DNA from: Bacteroidaceae bacterium
GTDB taxonomy: Bacteria > Bacteroidota > Bacteroidia > Bacteroidales > Bacteroidaceae
Assembly: GCA_017560125.1 (NCBI GenBank)
Contig: JAFYOS010000017.1
Coordinates: forward strand, 62,001-126,000
Direction of reading: 5' to 3'
Length of the DNA stretch: 64,000 nucleotides
The translations under genes were made by a program, and so were the position numbers. Below the pieces are notes generated by a model. It saw nothing but the letters and a program-made list of their open reading frames with translations, made no database searches and had not been told where the DNA came from. Numbering within the stretch: the first letter of the stretch is position 1; the number at the start of each line of letters is the position of its first letter. Shown here in pieces: positions 9,246-19,077 of this stretch.

Positions 9246-10256
9246 ATGAAAAGATTTTTAGTTATCGTGCTATGCCTTGTTGCAACAATGTCGGTTGCGA
9301 CAGTGGAAGCAAAAAAGAAAAAGATTACTCCCGAGCAGACCGGTGTTGCCACCATTAACCGTGCAACAGCCGAGGCGCATGTGGAATTCCTTGCGTCGGA
9401 CGCCCTCATGGGCCGCGAATCGGGTACAGAGCATGGACGCATTGCCGGCGAATATCTTATATCGGTGCTCAAGCAGATGGGTGCCACCCCGTTGTTCGAT
9501 GGCGGCTTTGCACAGCCCTTCGAGGCCTATTCCGTTGAGCGCAAGAATGCCGGCTTCACTGTGTGGCCCGACAAAATAGAGGAGATAAAGAAGAAGCCCC
9601 ATCGCATTGCCCCCATGCGTAATATCATCGCAAAAATAGATGGCAAGAACCCCGACGAGGTGGTTGTTGTGGGTGCTCACTACGACCACTTGGGCTACGA
9701 TCCCATGCTGGTGGGCGACAAGATTTTCAATGGCGCCGACGACAATGCGTCGGGTGTGCAGGCGGTGCTTCAGATACTGCGTGCTTTCATCGCCACAGGC
9801 GTGCAGCCCGAGCGTACGGTTGTTTTTGCGTTGTGGGACGGCGAGGAGCGCGGTCTTCTCGGTTCCACCTATTTCGTGAACAATTTTGCCGATATGAAAA
9901 AGGTCAAGGGCTATATGAACTTCGATATGATAGGTCGCAACAACATGGAGCATCGTCCCAAGCATTTCAATCTGATGTTCATGCCCCAGGATTCCATATA
10001 TAAGGAGTGGCTCTTGAGCGACATAGAGAAGCATGTCCTGCAGTTGGACCCCGATTTCAAGACCTCGGAGGATTTCAGTGGCGGTAGCGACCAGGTGCCT
10101 TTCTACAAGGCGGGTGCTTCCATCGTGTGGTATCAGACCGGCGCACAGCCCGATTTCCATATGCCCACCGACGAGTGCAACCGCGTGAACTGGGACAAGA
10201 TGGTAGAGATAACCAAGGCGGCTTTCCTCTGCCTGTGGAAAATGGCCAATAACTAA
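9246..10256 (+). CDS. M28 family metallopeptidase, exported
   Basis: 336 residues with a signal peptide (MKRFLVIVLCLVATMSVATVEA). The M28 zinc ligands can be followed in order: His and Asp in GAHYDHLG and FNGADDNASG, the Glu-Glu pair in WDGEERGLLGS, Asp in NFDMIGR and a terminal His in DFHMPTDE. M28 enzymes are co-catalytic di-zinc aminopeptidases; related Bacteroidales proteins include glutaminyl-peptide cyclotransferase-like ones, so either peptide trimming or cyclisation is possible. Likely periplasmic. The permease gene starts 19 bases downstream on the same strand, so peptide breakdown and amino acid uptake may be co-expressed. Confidence 0.85.
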   Translation: MKRFLVIVLCLVATMSVATVEAKKKKITPEQTGVATINRATAEAHVEFLASDALMGRESGTEHGRIAGEYLISVLKQMGATPLFDGGFAQPFEAYSVERKNAGFTVWPDKIEEIKKKPHRIAPMRNIIAKIDGKNPDEVVVVGAHYDHLGYDPMLVGDKIFNGADDNASGVQAVLQILRAFIATGVQPERTVVFALWDGEERGLLGSTYFVNNFADMKKVKGYMNFDMIGRNNMEHRPKHFNLMFMPQDSIYKEWLLSDIEKHVLQLDPDFKTSEDFSGGSDQVPFYKAGASIVWYQTGAQPDFHMPTDECNRVNWDKMVEITKAAFLCLWKMANN

Positions 10257-10275
10257 CCTGTCGATTGTTGAATAA

Positions 10276-11931
10276 ATGGGACTATTTATAAGAAAAAGCA
10301 TAGAGGCGCTGCAAGCCGAGGCTAATGCCACGGGTAGCAAGACGCTGAAGCGCGTGCTGGGCCCGTGGAGCCTTGTGGCTTTGGGCGTTGGTGTCATCAT
10401 CGGTGCAGGGCTCTTCTCTATCACCGGTACGGTGGCGGGTGAATATACCGGCCCTGCTATTACACTCAGTTTTGCCATTGCAGCCATCGGTTGCTGCTTC
10501 GCGGGATTGTGCTACGCGGAATTTGCCTCGATGATACCCGTTGCCGGAAGCGCATATACCTATTCCTATGCAACCATGGGCGAGCTTGTTGCGTGGATTA
10601 TAGGCTGGGACCTAGTGCTCGAATATACGGTGGCGGCTACTACCGTCAGCATCAGCTGGAGCCGCTATCTTGTCGTCTTTTTGCAAAGCATAGGCATTGA
10701 ACTGCCGCACGCCCTCTCGGCTTGCCCTTGGGACGGCGGAATAATAAATATACCGGCTATGCTCATTGTGGTGATGATGAGCATAATACTGATGCGCGGA
10801 ACGCAAGAGAGCTCGTTTGTGAACGGCCTCATCGTGTTCCTGAAAATAGGCGTCATTCTGGTATTTGTTGTGCTCGGTTGGAAATTCATCAACAGCGATA
10901 ATTTTGTTCCCTACATCCCGCAGAATACCGGCGTCATAGGCGAGTATGGCTTCTCGGGTGTGTTGCGTGGTGCGGCTATAGTCTTTTTTGCCTTCCTGGG
11001 CTTCGATGCCGTCAGCACCGCTGCACAGGAGACCAAGAACCCCAAGCGCAACATGCCCATCGGCATTCTTGTTTCGCTGCTTGTGTGTACGGTGCTCTAC
11101 ATGCTCTTTGCCCATGTGATGACGGGTGTTGCCCACTACACCGAATTCCAGGGGCAGGTGGGTATTGCTCCTGTGGCTGTGGCTATCGAGAATATGGGTG
11201 TGCCCGATGCTTCGGGGGTGATTGTGCCCGCATATCCGTGGCTCAATAAGGCTATCATTCTTGCCATACTGTTCGGTTACTGCTCGGTGATAATGGTAAC
11301 GTTGCTGGGACAGAGCCGCGTCTTCCTGAGCATGAGCCACGATGGCTTGCTGCCGCCTTTCTTCTCGCGCATCAACGAGAAATATCGTACCCCCATGCAT
11401 AGTAATCTGCTTTTTATGGTGGTTGTGAGCCTGCTTGCCGGATTTATCCCCGCGCGTGTGGCCGGCGAAATGACAAGCATTGGTACGCTCTTTGCCTTCA
11501 CCCTTGTGTGTGCGGGAGTGCTCGTCGTGCGCAAGACTATGCCCGGCGTTCACCGCGGCTTCCAGTGCCCGTTCGTACCCGTCGTGCCCATCCTTGGAAT
11601 ACTCACCTGTGTGGCTATGATGTGCTTCCTGCCGGCCGATACATGGATTCGATTGGTGTTGTGGATGCTCATAGGCCTCGATGTATATGCAATGTACGGT
11701 ATAAAACACAGCAAGCTCGAAGCGGACAAGCCTATACGCAAGGGCGATATGTCGTTCAATATGCTTGGAATAGCGCTGTCGGCATTGAGCTTTGTAACCG
11801 GTTTCTGGCATCAACAGAGCGCCGGATGGGATACCGATAAGACCATGCTGATAATATCAATCGTCTTCGGCTCGGTTCATTTTGTATATTACGTGTTGCG
11901 CATATGGCGCAATGCCGGTAAAAAGGCCTAA
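10276..11931 (+). CDS. APC-superfamily amino acid permease (cationic amino acid transporter type)
   Basis: 551 residues with about 13-14 membrane helices. The GVGVIIGAGLFSITG motif in the first helix is the conserved glycine-rich unwound segment of APC transporters, and GLCYAEFASMIPVAGSAYTY with FFAFLGFDAVSTAAQETKNP are signatures of the cationic amino acid transporter (CAT) branch. It imports amino acids across the inner membrane by secondary transport; exact substrate unknown. Follows the M28 peptidase gene by 19 bases and is closed by a strong terminator, so the two form a likely two-gene operon. Confidence 0.88.
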   Translation: MGLFIRKSIEALQAEANATGSKTLKRVLGPWSLVALGVGVIIGAGLFSITGTVAGEYTGPAITLSFAIAAIGCCFAGLCYAEFASMIPVAGSAYTYSYATMGELVAWIIGWDLVLEYTVAATTVSISWSRYLVVFLQSIGIELPHALSACPWDGGIINIPAMLIVVMMSIILMRGTQESSFVNGLIVFLKIGVILVFVVLGWKFINSDNFVPYIPQNTGVIGEYGFSGVLRGAAIVFFAFLGFDAVSTAAQETKNPKRNMPIGILVSLLVCTVLYMLFAHVMTGVAHYTEFQGQVGIAPVAVAIENMGVPDASGVIVPAYPWLNKAIILAILFGYCSVIMVTLLGQSRVFLSMSHDGLLPPFFSRINEKYRTPMHSNLLFMVVVSLLAGFIPARVAGEMTSIGTLFAFTLVCAGVLVVRKTMPGVHRGFQCPFVPVVPILGILTCVAMMCFLPADTWIRLVLWMLIGLDVYAMYGIKHSKLEADKPIRKGDMSFNMLGIALSALSFVTGFWHQQSAGWDTDKTMLIISIVFGSVHFVYYVLRIWRNAGKKA

Positions 11932-11948
11932 GCCCGTGTAATATAAAA

Positions 11949-11985
11949 ATCAGCCATCCCCGTTGGAGGATGGCTGATCTTTTTT
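11949..11985 (+). terminator. Intrinsic terminator after permease gene
   Basis: ATCAGCCATCC / GGATGGCTGAT hairpin followed by CTTTTTT. It also faces the 3' end of the convergent gene at 12013. Confidence 0.85.
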
Positions 11986-12012
11986 GCTTGTAAATGGTGC
12001 GGGGCGACGCTT

Positions 12013-12954
12013 TTACAAATCAATCTCGTAAACGTCATATACTATTCCACGGCCGCCGAAACCCTCCTTCTGGAACAACAGTCCTTCGTTTAGGTGGTTG
12101 CCGCCATCCTCGGTGGATATACCGAAATCGATGTATTTTCTATCCTTATATACGTTCTCGAACAGATGGGCAAAGAGCCCGTCGAGTGCGCCCATAGCCT
12201 TGCCCTCGGGCGAGGCGGCAATATATTGCAGATGGGCAACCCTACCTGTGTCATAGACCACGCAGCCGGCCACCATTGCGCCCTGCTTGTGTGCGGTGTG
12301 CAGTTTTATATTCTCGGGGAAACGCGAATGTAGCAGCTCTATCTCCTCCAATGTGTGTACGGGCTTGCAACCATGCGACGAGGTCAGCACGCCGCTAAGT
12401 ATTTCCCAATATCCGCCCCAGTCGTCGCACTCGCTGTAGGTGATACCCTCCTTTACTGCTTTTTTTATCTTGCGACGGCGCAGTTCGCTGTATTCCACGG
12501 GTACGTGGTTGTCGATGGTGGATGAGAGCGAACGGGCTGCTATCCGTGCGTTCAATCTGAAAAGGGCATACAAATCCTCCTGCGAGGGGTGCGATGAATA
12601 GATGTGTGGCAGCGGCTTGTAAATGAATTTTTCGGCGCCACACTTGTTTTTCATATATTCGATGGCTGCTTTGAGCATGGCTAGCACTTCGTCGCCACGG
12701 TTGTCGGTCGATAGTATCAGGCCGCCATAGGTGAGCCCGCCGTGCGATGTAGCTGTTCTGCGCTCCGCGTCGTAGTTCGCCGGCAGCAGTGCGCGCAACT
12801 CGCCATCGTTGTAGAACATCAATGAGCAGTCGAAAAACCTGTCGGCATGGTAGTCTATGTAATCGCGCATGAACAGGAATGTGGAATTTTTTGCCTTTTT
12901 TACAAAAGAATCCCACTCGGTCCGAAGCTCGTTTTTATAGCGCACTATGTTCAT
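12013..12954 (-). CDS. GNAT/FemAB-like acyltransferase
   Basis: 313 residues from the ATG at 12954; a GTG three codons upstream is possible but less likely. The arrangement (aromatic N-terminal block with FLFMRDYIDYH, a middle segment beginning RRRKIKKAVKEG, and a C-terminal GNAT-like core with ending ...DFGISTEDGGNHLNEGLLFQKEGFGGRG) resembles the FemAB/GNAT acetyltransferase family common in Bacteroidetes. Members transfer acyl or aminoacyl groups to envelope components. No signal peptide, so cytoplasmic. It stands alone, convergent to the permease and divergent from the tRNA pair. Substrate unknown. Confidence 0.65.
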   Translation of the reverse strand: MNIVRYKNELRTEWDSFVKKAKNSTFLFMRDYIDYHADRFFDCSLMFYNDGELRALLPANYDAERRTATSHGGLTYGGLILSTDNRGDEVLAMLKAAIEYMKNKCGAEKFIYKPLPHIYSSHPSQEDLYALFRLNARIAARSLSSTIDNHVPVEYSELRRRKIKKAVKEGITYSECDDWGGYWEILSGVLTSSHGCKPVHTLEEIELLHSRFPENIKLHTAHKQGAMVAGCVVYDTGRVAHLQYIAASPEGKAMGALDGLFAHLFENVYKDRKYIDFGISTEDGGNHLNEGLLFQKEGFGGRGIVYDVYEIDL

Positions 12955-13033
12955 GCCTACCACATTAGATTATTGTGCGAATATAGTACAATTGGACGGT
13001 TGAAACAAATTTTTGAAAATATTCGTCGTCAAA

Positions 13034-13065
13034 TTTGCATAAGAAGAAAATTAGCACTACCTTTG
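13034..13065 (+). promoter_or_regulatory. Promoter of the tRNA-Ser/tRNA-Glu unit
   Basis: TTTG at 13034-13037 and TACCTTTG at 13058-13065, spaced by 20 bases: a full Bacteroidetes TTTG / TAnnTTTG promoter located 35 bases before the tRNA. Confidence 0.8.
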
Positions 13066-13099
13066 CAACGCAAAACAGGTTTGAGACCGTTTGACCAAT

Positions 13100-13186
13100 G
13101 GAAGTTTGGGTGAGTGGCTGAAACCAGCAGTTTGCTAAACTGCCGTACGGGTTACCGTACCGGGGGTTCGAATCCCCCAGCTTCCG
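13100..13186 (+). tRNA. tRNA-Ser(GCT)
   Basis: 87 bases with a seven-pair acceptor stem (GGAAGTT / AGCTTCC), discriminator G, a long variable arm as expected for serine, the GGTTCGAATCC T-loop and an anticodon loop TTGCTAA giving GCT. CCA is not encoded. Confidence 0.93.
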
Positions 13187-13205
13187 CTCAACTGTTTTTG
13201 CGAAT

Positions 13206-13277
13206 GGCGCTTTCGTCTAGTGGCTAGGACACATGCCTCTCACGCATGGAACACGGGTTCGATTCCCGTAGGCGCTA
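13206..13277 (+). tRNA. tRNA-Glu(CTC)
   Basis: 72 bases. Acceptor stem GGCGCTT / AGGCGCT with a G-U first pair, D-arm GTCTAGTGGCTAGGAC typical of glutamate tRNA, anticodon stem CATGC / GCATG around loop CTCTCAC (anticodon CTC), and T-arm ACGGG-TTCGATT-CCCGT. It starts 20 bases after tRNA-Ser and shares its promoter. CCA is not encoded. Confidence 0.93.
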
Positions 13278-13281
13278 CTCG

Positions 13282-13312
13282 GCGAGGAAAGATTTCTTTC
13301 CTCGCTTTTTTT
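13282..13312 (+). terminator. Intrinsic terminator of the tRNA pair
   Basis: GCGAGGAAAG / CTTTCCTCGC hairpin followed by seven T immediately after the tRNA-Glu gene. Confidence 0.88.
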
Positions 13313-13408
13313 ATTTCCTGCATCATTACCTTATAAAGTAGGTATAATATAAAATGGTGTATCGATATAATATTCGATACACCATTTTTGTGTTCTATAT
13401 ATTGGTTG

Positions 13409-14731
13409 CTATTCCAGATATACCATTATGTCGCCGCTTAGCTGCAGCAGTGATATTTCGCATAGCTTGGTGTTGTACTCCACAACCAATATGCGTTCCT
13501 CGGCGTCGAGGAGGCTCTTTTGTGCCTCGCGCATTTCGATACCCGAAAGGTCGCCAAGCAGATAGCGCTCGTGTGCTATTGCGTAGTTTTCGCGTGCGGC
13601 GAATACGTTCTGCCTTTCGAGTGCAAGCAGACGGCTGTTGTTTTCGTATGCCTGCCACAGGTCGGAGAGGTCGGCATAGAGCGACAGCTCAAGATCCTGC
13701 TGTTCGAGCTCGGCGTTCTTTATGGCGAGCTTTGCATTGCGGCGTTCGCGGCTTCTGTTGCCGTCGAACAGCTTGAATCCCAATGTCAATCCGAAATCGG
13801 CGCCCCAATCCTTGCGCTTGTCTATGGTGCCCACCTCGTATTTATTGTGGGTGTATCCATAACCGGCGTTCAGGTTCAGGTAGGGGTAGTCGCGCGAGCG
13901 TATTTTCTTGAGCTCTATCTCGGCCAGTTTTTTGTCCTGCGCGGCAAGCAGCAGCGACGCGTTGTTCTTCTGGGTAGATTCCCACAGCTTGTCGAAATTG
14001 AGCGGGCGGCTCACATCTACAAGTGTGTCGGCCACGGCGAACAGCTTGTCCATGTTGCGCTCGGCCATAAGTTCCTGAAGGCGTATGCGCGAGGTGGATA
14101 GGCGCTCGTTCTGCTTTACGCTTTCGGCGCTGTCGGCATTGAAATCGACACGCGCCTGCAATAGGTCGAGACGCGAATTATTACCTATGAGGTATCGTGC
14201 GTGCACTATACGCAGGCGCTCGCGCGATAGCTTCACCGCGTGGTTCAGGTTGCGCATGCGAGCACGTTGCTGCACAAAATTGTAATATTCGGCAGTGAAT
14301 TTCGCAATGAAATCCTCCACCGCAAGGCGTGTCTCGGTTTCGCTTTGCAGTTTGAGCTCCTTCAGTCGGTTGTAGTCGGCCTGCATCTTGAAGCCGTTGA
14401 ACAGTGTCCATTGGAAATCGAGGCCTGCGCGCAGCGTGTGGTCGGTTATATTGCGCTGCTTGGCTACGCTTCCGTCCTCGCGTGCAGTGGCGTCGCTGTT
14501 GTCGAGCGTACCGCTGTAACCGCCCGACAGGTTGGCTGTGGGCAGCATGCCGGCATTGGCCCATGTGGCGTTGTTGTCGGCGATGGCCTCCTTGTTGCGT
14601 ATGATGCGCAACGAATAGTTGTTCTTCAGTCCCTGTTCAAGGCAGGCCTTCAGCGTATTGCTTTCCTGGGCCTGCAATGTGCATGCGGTTAGCGCTATTG
14701 CAGTGGCTGCTATGATGTTTCTTATTTTCAT
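13409..14731 (-). CDS. Outer-membrane efflux protein (TolC family)
   Basis: 440 residues from the ATG at 14731, which overlaps the stop of the RND pump gene by 4 bases (ATGA) and opens a signal peptide MKIRNIIAATAIALTACTLQAQ. The frame is open further upstream but only shadows the pump gene. Long alpha-helical, glutamine- and alanine-rich repeats, with the two similar halves of the OEP fold, match TolC proteins: a trimeric channel through the outer membrane that joins a periplasmic adaptor and an inner-membrane RND pump. Third gene of the efflux operon 18853-13409. Confidence 0.87.
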   Translation of the reverse strand: MKIRNIIAATAIALTACTLQAQESNTLKACLEQGLKNNYSLRIIRNKEAIADNNATWANAGMLPTANLSGGYSGTLDNSDATAREDGSVAKQRNITDHTLRAGLDFQWTLFNGFKMQADYNRLKELKLQSETETRLAVEDFIAKFTAEYYNFVQQRARMRNLNHAVKLSRERLRIVHARYLIGNNSRLDLLQARVDFNADSAESVKQNERLSTSRIRLQELMAERNMDKLFAVADTLVDVSRPLNFDKLWESTQKNNASLLLAAQDKKLAEIELKKIRSRDYPYLNLNAGYGYTHNKYEVGTIDKRKDWGADFGLTLGFKLFDGNRSRERRNAKLAIKNAELEQQDLELSLYADLSDLWQAYENNSRLLALERQNVFAARENYAIAHERYLLGDLSGIEMREAQKSLLDAEERILVVEYNTKLCEISLLQLSGDIMVYLE

Positions 14732-17700
14732 TGTTTCTTGTTTGCAAGGTTGGTCGATACGAATGAATAGATTGTGGGCACAATGTACATTGTGAGCATG
14801 GTTGATATGAGCATACCGCCCACCACGGCTGTTCCCATGGCGATGCGTCCGTTGCATCCCTCGCCTGTTGCGAACATCAGCGGCAGCAGACCTAGTATGG
14901 TCGATGCACTTGTCATGAGAATGGGGCGCAGACGCAGTACCGATGCATCGCGTATGGCCATCATCTTATCAACGCCGGCCTTCTGCTTCTGGTTGGCAAA
15001 TTCCACAATGAGGATACCGTTCTTGGCCACCAGTCCAATGAGCATGATGATACCAATCTGGCTGAAAATGTTCATCGTCTGTCCGCCTACAACCATGAAG
15101 ATGAGCGCTCCGCAGATGGCGAGGGGCACGGTGAGCATTATGATGAACGGGTCCTTAAAGCTCTCGAACTGCGCTGCCAATATCAGGTAGATGAGTACAA
15201 GCGCCAGTGCGAAGGCGAACATAAGGCTCGACGAGCTCTCGCGGAATTCCTTCGAATCGCCGGCAAGGGCGGTGCGGAAGGTGTCGTCGAGTGTGTTTGC
15301 TGCAATCTTGTCCATCTCGTCGAGTCCGTCGCCAATGGTTTTACCCTCGGCAAGGCCGGCCGAAATGGTTGCCGATACGAAACGGTTGTAGCGATAGAGC
15401 TTCGGGGGGGCGATGCCTTCGATGAGCTCCACAAGGTTCTCCATCTGCATCATTTCGCCCTTGCTGCTTCGCATGTAAATAGATTTCAGGTTCGAAGGAC
15501 TGTTGCGCTGCTGGCGGTTAATCTCGCCCACAATCTCATACTGCTTGCCATTGAGATAGAGATATCCAAGGCGCTGTCCGCTGAGGCCATATTGCAGTGT
15601 CTGTGCAATGTCCTTTGTGTTGACGCCCATGAGGTTGGCCTTTTCGCGGTTAATTTCGATGCGTAGCTCGGGCTTGCTGAATTTGAGGTCAACGTCGGCC
15701 ATCTGGAACACGGGGCTGTCATATACCTTTGCCATGAACTTGGGCAATATCTCCTGTAGCTTCTCGATGCTGGTTGCCTGAAGCACATACTGCACGGGCA
15801 TGCCGCCGCGTCGTCCACCGAAGGTAGAGCGCTGCTGTACAAATGCGCGTGCATCGGTCTTTCCGCGAACGGCCTTCGATAGCTTTTCGGCAACCTCCAT
15901 CTGTGTGTAGGTGCGCTCGCTCAGGTCTTTCAGCGTTATCTGCACGTTACCGCCACCATCCATCACACGGGCGGTGATGAACTCGGCGTCGGGCATTATC
16001 GAGTCGGCCATGCGGCTGATATCCTCGGTGTAGTCGCGCATGTATTCATAGGTTACACCCTCGGCACCCATGGTGCGTATGGTGATGCTCGAACGGTCTT
16101 CGAGCGGTGCCATTTCCGATGGTATGGTGCTCCACATCCAACCGATGCCCACGAACGATATAATCATGATGACGATTGACACGTAACGACGGCGCAGGAA
16201 CCAGTTAAGGCTGCGGGCGTAGTAGCGGTTCAAGCCTTCGAAGAAGGGCTCGGTCTTGCGGTAGAACCATCCCTGCTGTTCGCGGCGTACGAGCAGCTTG
16301 GTTGCAAGCATGGGGGTGAATGTGAGCGCCGCGAACGACGATATTATCACCGAACCGGCAACCACGAAACTGAATTCGCGGAACAGGCGGCCTGTTGTTC
16401 CCTCCATGAAGACGATGGGGAAGAACACGGCAAGCAGGGTGATGGTGGTAGAGATTACGGCGAAGAAAATCTCTTTTGCACCCTCGATGCCGGCAGCCTT
16501 CGGGCGCATGCCGCGCTCTATTCGTATGTATATATTCTCGGTCATCACAATGGCGTCGTCCACCACCAGTCCCACCGATAGCACCACGGCCAGCATAGAG
16601 AGCACGTTGATAGAGAAACCGCATAGGTACATGATGAAAAATGCACCTACAAGCGACACGGGGATAACGATACAGGGCACAAGCGTTACGCGCCAGTCGC
16701 GCAGGAACAGGAATATGATGATGATTACAAGGATGAACGCTTCGTAAACAGTGCTCTTCACCTCGTTGATTGATGCGCGGATGAAGCGTGTGTTGTCGAA
16801 ACCGTAGTTGTATGTGACATCCTCGGGAAGATCCTTTTTCATCTTCTCCATACGGTCATATACCGCCTCGGCGATGTTTATGTGGTTGGCGCCGGGCTGC
16901 GGAATGACAACCACGCCCACCATAGGCACGCCGTTCATCTTCATGTAGCTCTTTAGGTCGCGTGCGCTCAGTTCGGCACGGCCAATGTCGCTGAATCGTA
17001 TGATGCGGCCCTCGTCCTCTCTGATTACCAGGTTGTTGAATTCCTCGGTGGTGTGCATGAGGCCCAGGGTACGTATGGCAAGCTCGGTGTTGTCGCCCTC
17101 GATGCTTCCCGACGGCAGCTCCACGTTCTCCTTGTCGAGCGCGTTTTTCACATCCATGGGGGTGATGCCATATCCCGACATCTTTATCGGGTCGAGCCAC
17201 AGGCGCATGCAGTATCGTTTTTCACCCCAAATGGATACGCTGCTCACCTCGGGGATTGTCTGCAACTGCTCCTTGACCGTAAGGTCGGCTATTTCGCTTA
17301 TCTCGAGCAACGAACGCTTCTCGCTCTGTATGGCAACCATCAGGATGGGGGTTGCGTCGGCATCGGCCTTCGATACGGTGGGCGGGTCGCAGTCGCGGGG
17401 CAGCCATCGCTGGGCGCGCGACACCTTGTCGCGCACGTCGTTTGCGGCGGTCTCGAGGTCAACCGACAGCTCAAATTCCACGGTGATGCGGCTCTGTCCC
17501 TGCTGGCTCACGCTGGTGAGCGAACGTATGCCGGGGATACCGTTGATGTTCTGCTCGAGCGGCTCTGTAATCTGGTTTTCTATTACGTCGGCATTGGCGC
17601 CCGGGTAGGAGCACGATACCGATATTATGGGGTTATCGACCGACGGGTATTCGCGCACGCCAAGGCTTACGTAGCCTATAAGACCGAACAGCACTATTAT

Positions 17701-17757
17701 AAGTGTAAGTACGGTGGCGAGTACCGGACGGCGGATACTTAGTTCTGAAATATTCAT
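14728..17757 (-). CDS. RND efflux pump permease (HAE1/AcrB-like)
   Basis: 1009 residues, twelve predicted membrane helices in the RND arrangement (one N-terminal, large periplasmic loop, a cluster near residues 330-520, a second loop, a final cluster). The N-terminus (FGLIGYVSLGVREYPSVDNP) and VSVGLVVDDAIVMTENI, which carries the paired Asp residues of the proton relay in helix 4, are diagnostic of the hydrophobe/amphiphile efflux branch. Proton-driven trimeric pump exporting drugs, bile salts or similar compounds. It lies between the adaptor gene (16 bases upstream) and the TolC gene (4-base overlap). No regulator is adjacent. Confidence 0.92.
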   Translation of the reverse strand: MNISELSIRRPVLATVLTLIIVLFGLIGYVSLGVREYPSVDNPIISVSCSYPGANADVIENQITEPLEQNINGIPGIRSLTSVSQQGQSRITVEFELSVDLETAANDVRDKVSRAQRWLPRDCDPPTVSKADADATPILMVAIQSEKRSLLEISEIADLTVKEQLQTIPEVSSVSIWGEKRYCMRLWLDPIKMSGYGITPMDVKNALDKENVELPSGSIEGDNTELAIRTLGLMHTTEEFNNLVIREDEGRIIRFSDIGRAELSARDLKSYMKMNGVPMVGVVVIPQPGANHINIAEAVYDRMEKMKKDLPEDVTYNYGFDNTRFIRASINEVKSTVYEAFILVIIIIFLFLRDWRVTLVPCIVIPVSLVGAFFIMYLCGFSINVLSMLAVVLSVGLVVDDAIVMTENIYIRIERGMRPKAAGIEGAKEIFFAVISTTITLLAVFFPIVFMEGTTGRLFREFSFVVAGSVIISSFAALTFTPMLATKLLVRREQQGWFYRKTEPFFEGLNRYYARSLNWFLRRRYVSIVIMIISFVGIGWMWSTIPSEMAPLEDRSSITIRTMGAEGVTYEYMRDYTEDISRMADSIMPDAEFITARVMDGGGNVQITLKDLSERTYTQMEVAEKLSKAVRGKTDARAFVQQRSTFGGRRGGMPVQYVLQATSIEKLQEILPKFMAKVYDSPVFQMADVDLKFSKPELRIEINREKANLMGVNTKDIAQTLQYGLSGQRLGYLYLNGKQYEIVGEINRQQRNSPSNLKSIYMRSSKGEMMQMENLVELIEGIAPPKLYRYNRFVSATISAGLAEGKTIGDGLDEMDKIAANTLDDTFRTALAGDSKEFRESSSSLMFAFALALVLIYLILAAQFESFKDPFIIMLTVPLAICGALIFMVVGGQTMNIFSQIGIIMLIGLVAKNGILIVEFANQKQKAGVDKMMAIRDASVLRLRPILMTSASTILGLLPLMFATGEGCNGRIAMGTAVVGGMLISTMLTMYIVPTIYSFVSTNLANKKQ

Positions 17758-17773
17758 ACCGATGTTCCTCCCG

Positions 17774-18853
17774 CTATTCGTTTACACTGTCGAGTATCAC
17801 TCTCTGGCCGGTGCGCAACTGCATGGTACCGGTGGTTATAAGGGTGTCGCCAGCGCTCAGGCCTTCGAGTACCTGTACCATCGATTCGGTGCGTACTCCT
17901 TTCTTAATCTCGGCAGGGATGGCCTTGCCGCTCTTGTAGAGGAATACCTTGTCGATGCCCATTTCGGAAACGATGGCCTGACTGGGTATTGCAATGGTGT
18001 TCTCGAATGTCTGTGTGGTGAGTGCCACGCTCACGTAGCGTCCGGGGTAGAGGCGCCCGTCCGAATTGTCGTAGAGCGCACGCACGCTGAAGGTTCGTGT
18101 GTCGCTGTTTACGTGTGAATCGAGGGCATATATCTTCGCGCTTTTCTCTTTGAGGTCGCCCTCGACGGTGAATGTAAGCGGAGTGCCGTTCTTCAGTGTG
18201 CCGGCATATCTCTCGGGCACGGCGAAATCTATCTTTAAGGGGTTGGTCTTTGTGAGCTTGGCAATGGTTGTCGTGGGCGATGCGTATGTACCCTGGCTCA
18301 CCTGTCGCAAACCGATGATGCCGTCGAAGGGGGCGCGCAGCTCGGTCTGTGCTATGTTGGCTACCACCTTGTCAATCTCGGCTTGCAGGGTGGCGAGGTT
18401 GGTCTGTGCCTCCTGGAATGCCTCCTGGCTGACAGCCTCTTTCTCGAGCAGTGCATTTTGGCGATAAAGACGGTCGGTGTATAGCTTCAATTGCGATTCG
18501 AGCTTTTTGAGCTCGGCCTGCAAGGGGGCGTCGTTTATTTTGGCAAGAAGGTCGCCCTTCGATACCTGAGTGCCCTCTTTGAAGAATATGTCGGTGATTT
18601 TTCCCGAGGTTTCGAATGACAGGTTTACCTCCTCGTCGGGGATGATGCTGCCGCTCACGAAGAACTCGTCTGAAATGGATGTTGCCGACAATACTACGGC
18701 TTTCACATTGAGGTCGCGGCTCTGCTTGCCCTTTGTTTCCACTGGTTTCTCCTTAATCTCGTCATTTACTTTTGGGGTGAATGTGCGTATGCCAAGCACC
18801 GCAAGAACGGCAACGATAATTGCCACAATTCCCCATTTAATGTACTTGTTCAT
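17774..18853 (-). CDS. RND efflux periplasmic adaptor subunit (membrane fusion protein)
   Basis: 359 residues from the ATG at 18853, which directly precedes a membrane anchor (MNKYIKWGIVAIIVAVLAVLG); another in-frame ATG at 18898 would add a hydrophilic 15-residue head and seems less likely. The order is membrane anchor, first half of a lipoyl/barrel domain (SGSIIPDEEVNLSF), helical hairpin (about 95-160), second lipoyl half (ELRAPFDGIIGL), beta-barrel and membrane-proximal domains, as in AcrA/MexA. Joins the RND pump to the TolC channel. First gene of the operon. A TAACTTTG box (minus strand, 18983-18976) about 120 bases upstream could be its -7 element, without a good -33. Confidence 0.88.
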   Translation of the reverse strand: MNKYIKWGIVAIIVAVLAVLGIRTFTPKVNDEIKEKPVETKGKQSRDLNVKAVVLSATSISDEFFVSGSIIPDEEVNLSFETSGKITDIFFKEGTQVSKGDLLAKINDAPLQAELKKLESQLKLYTDRLYRQNALLEKEAVSQEAFQEAQTNLATLQAEIDKVVANIAQTELRAPFDGIIGLRQVSQGTYASPTTTIAKLTKTNPLKIDFAVPERYAGTLKNGTPLTFTVEGDLKEKSAKIYALDSHVNSDTRTFSVRALYDNSDGRLYPGRYVSVALTTQTFENTIAIPSQAIVSEMGIDKVFLYKSGKAIPAEIKKGVRTESMVQVLEGLSAGDTLITTGTMQLRTGQRVILDSVNE

Positions 18854-19077
18854 GTTATGATGGTTATTTTTACTTTTTCGTTCACTGTTATTTGACAAAA
18901 TTTCTTTATCAAGGATTAAAACTGCTCGTCCTAAACGGCTGTTTTTTCATAATCCATCTAAAGAATGCCAACGAACAAAGTTAGTAAAATAGGATTTAAT
19001 ATCGCCATAGGATTGAATATTTTTTTCGTGTCCTATAAATATAGGAGAAAAACCACTCGCGGAAGGCTGCCACAGAA

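Noticed and set aside
14732-14857. Upstream extension of the TolC-family gene
   Set aside because: The extra 42 residues overlap the RND gene and precede a clear signal peptide at 14731.
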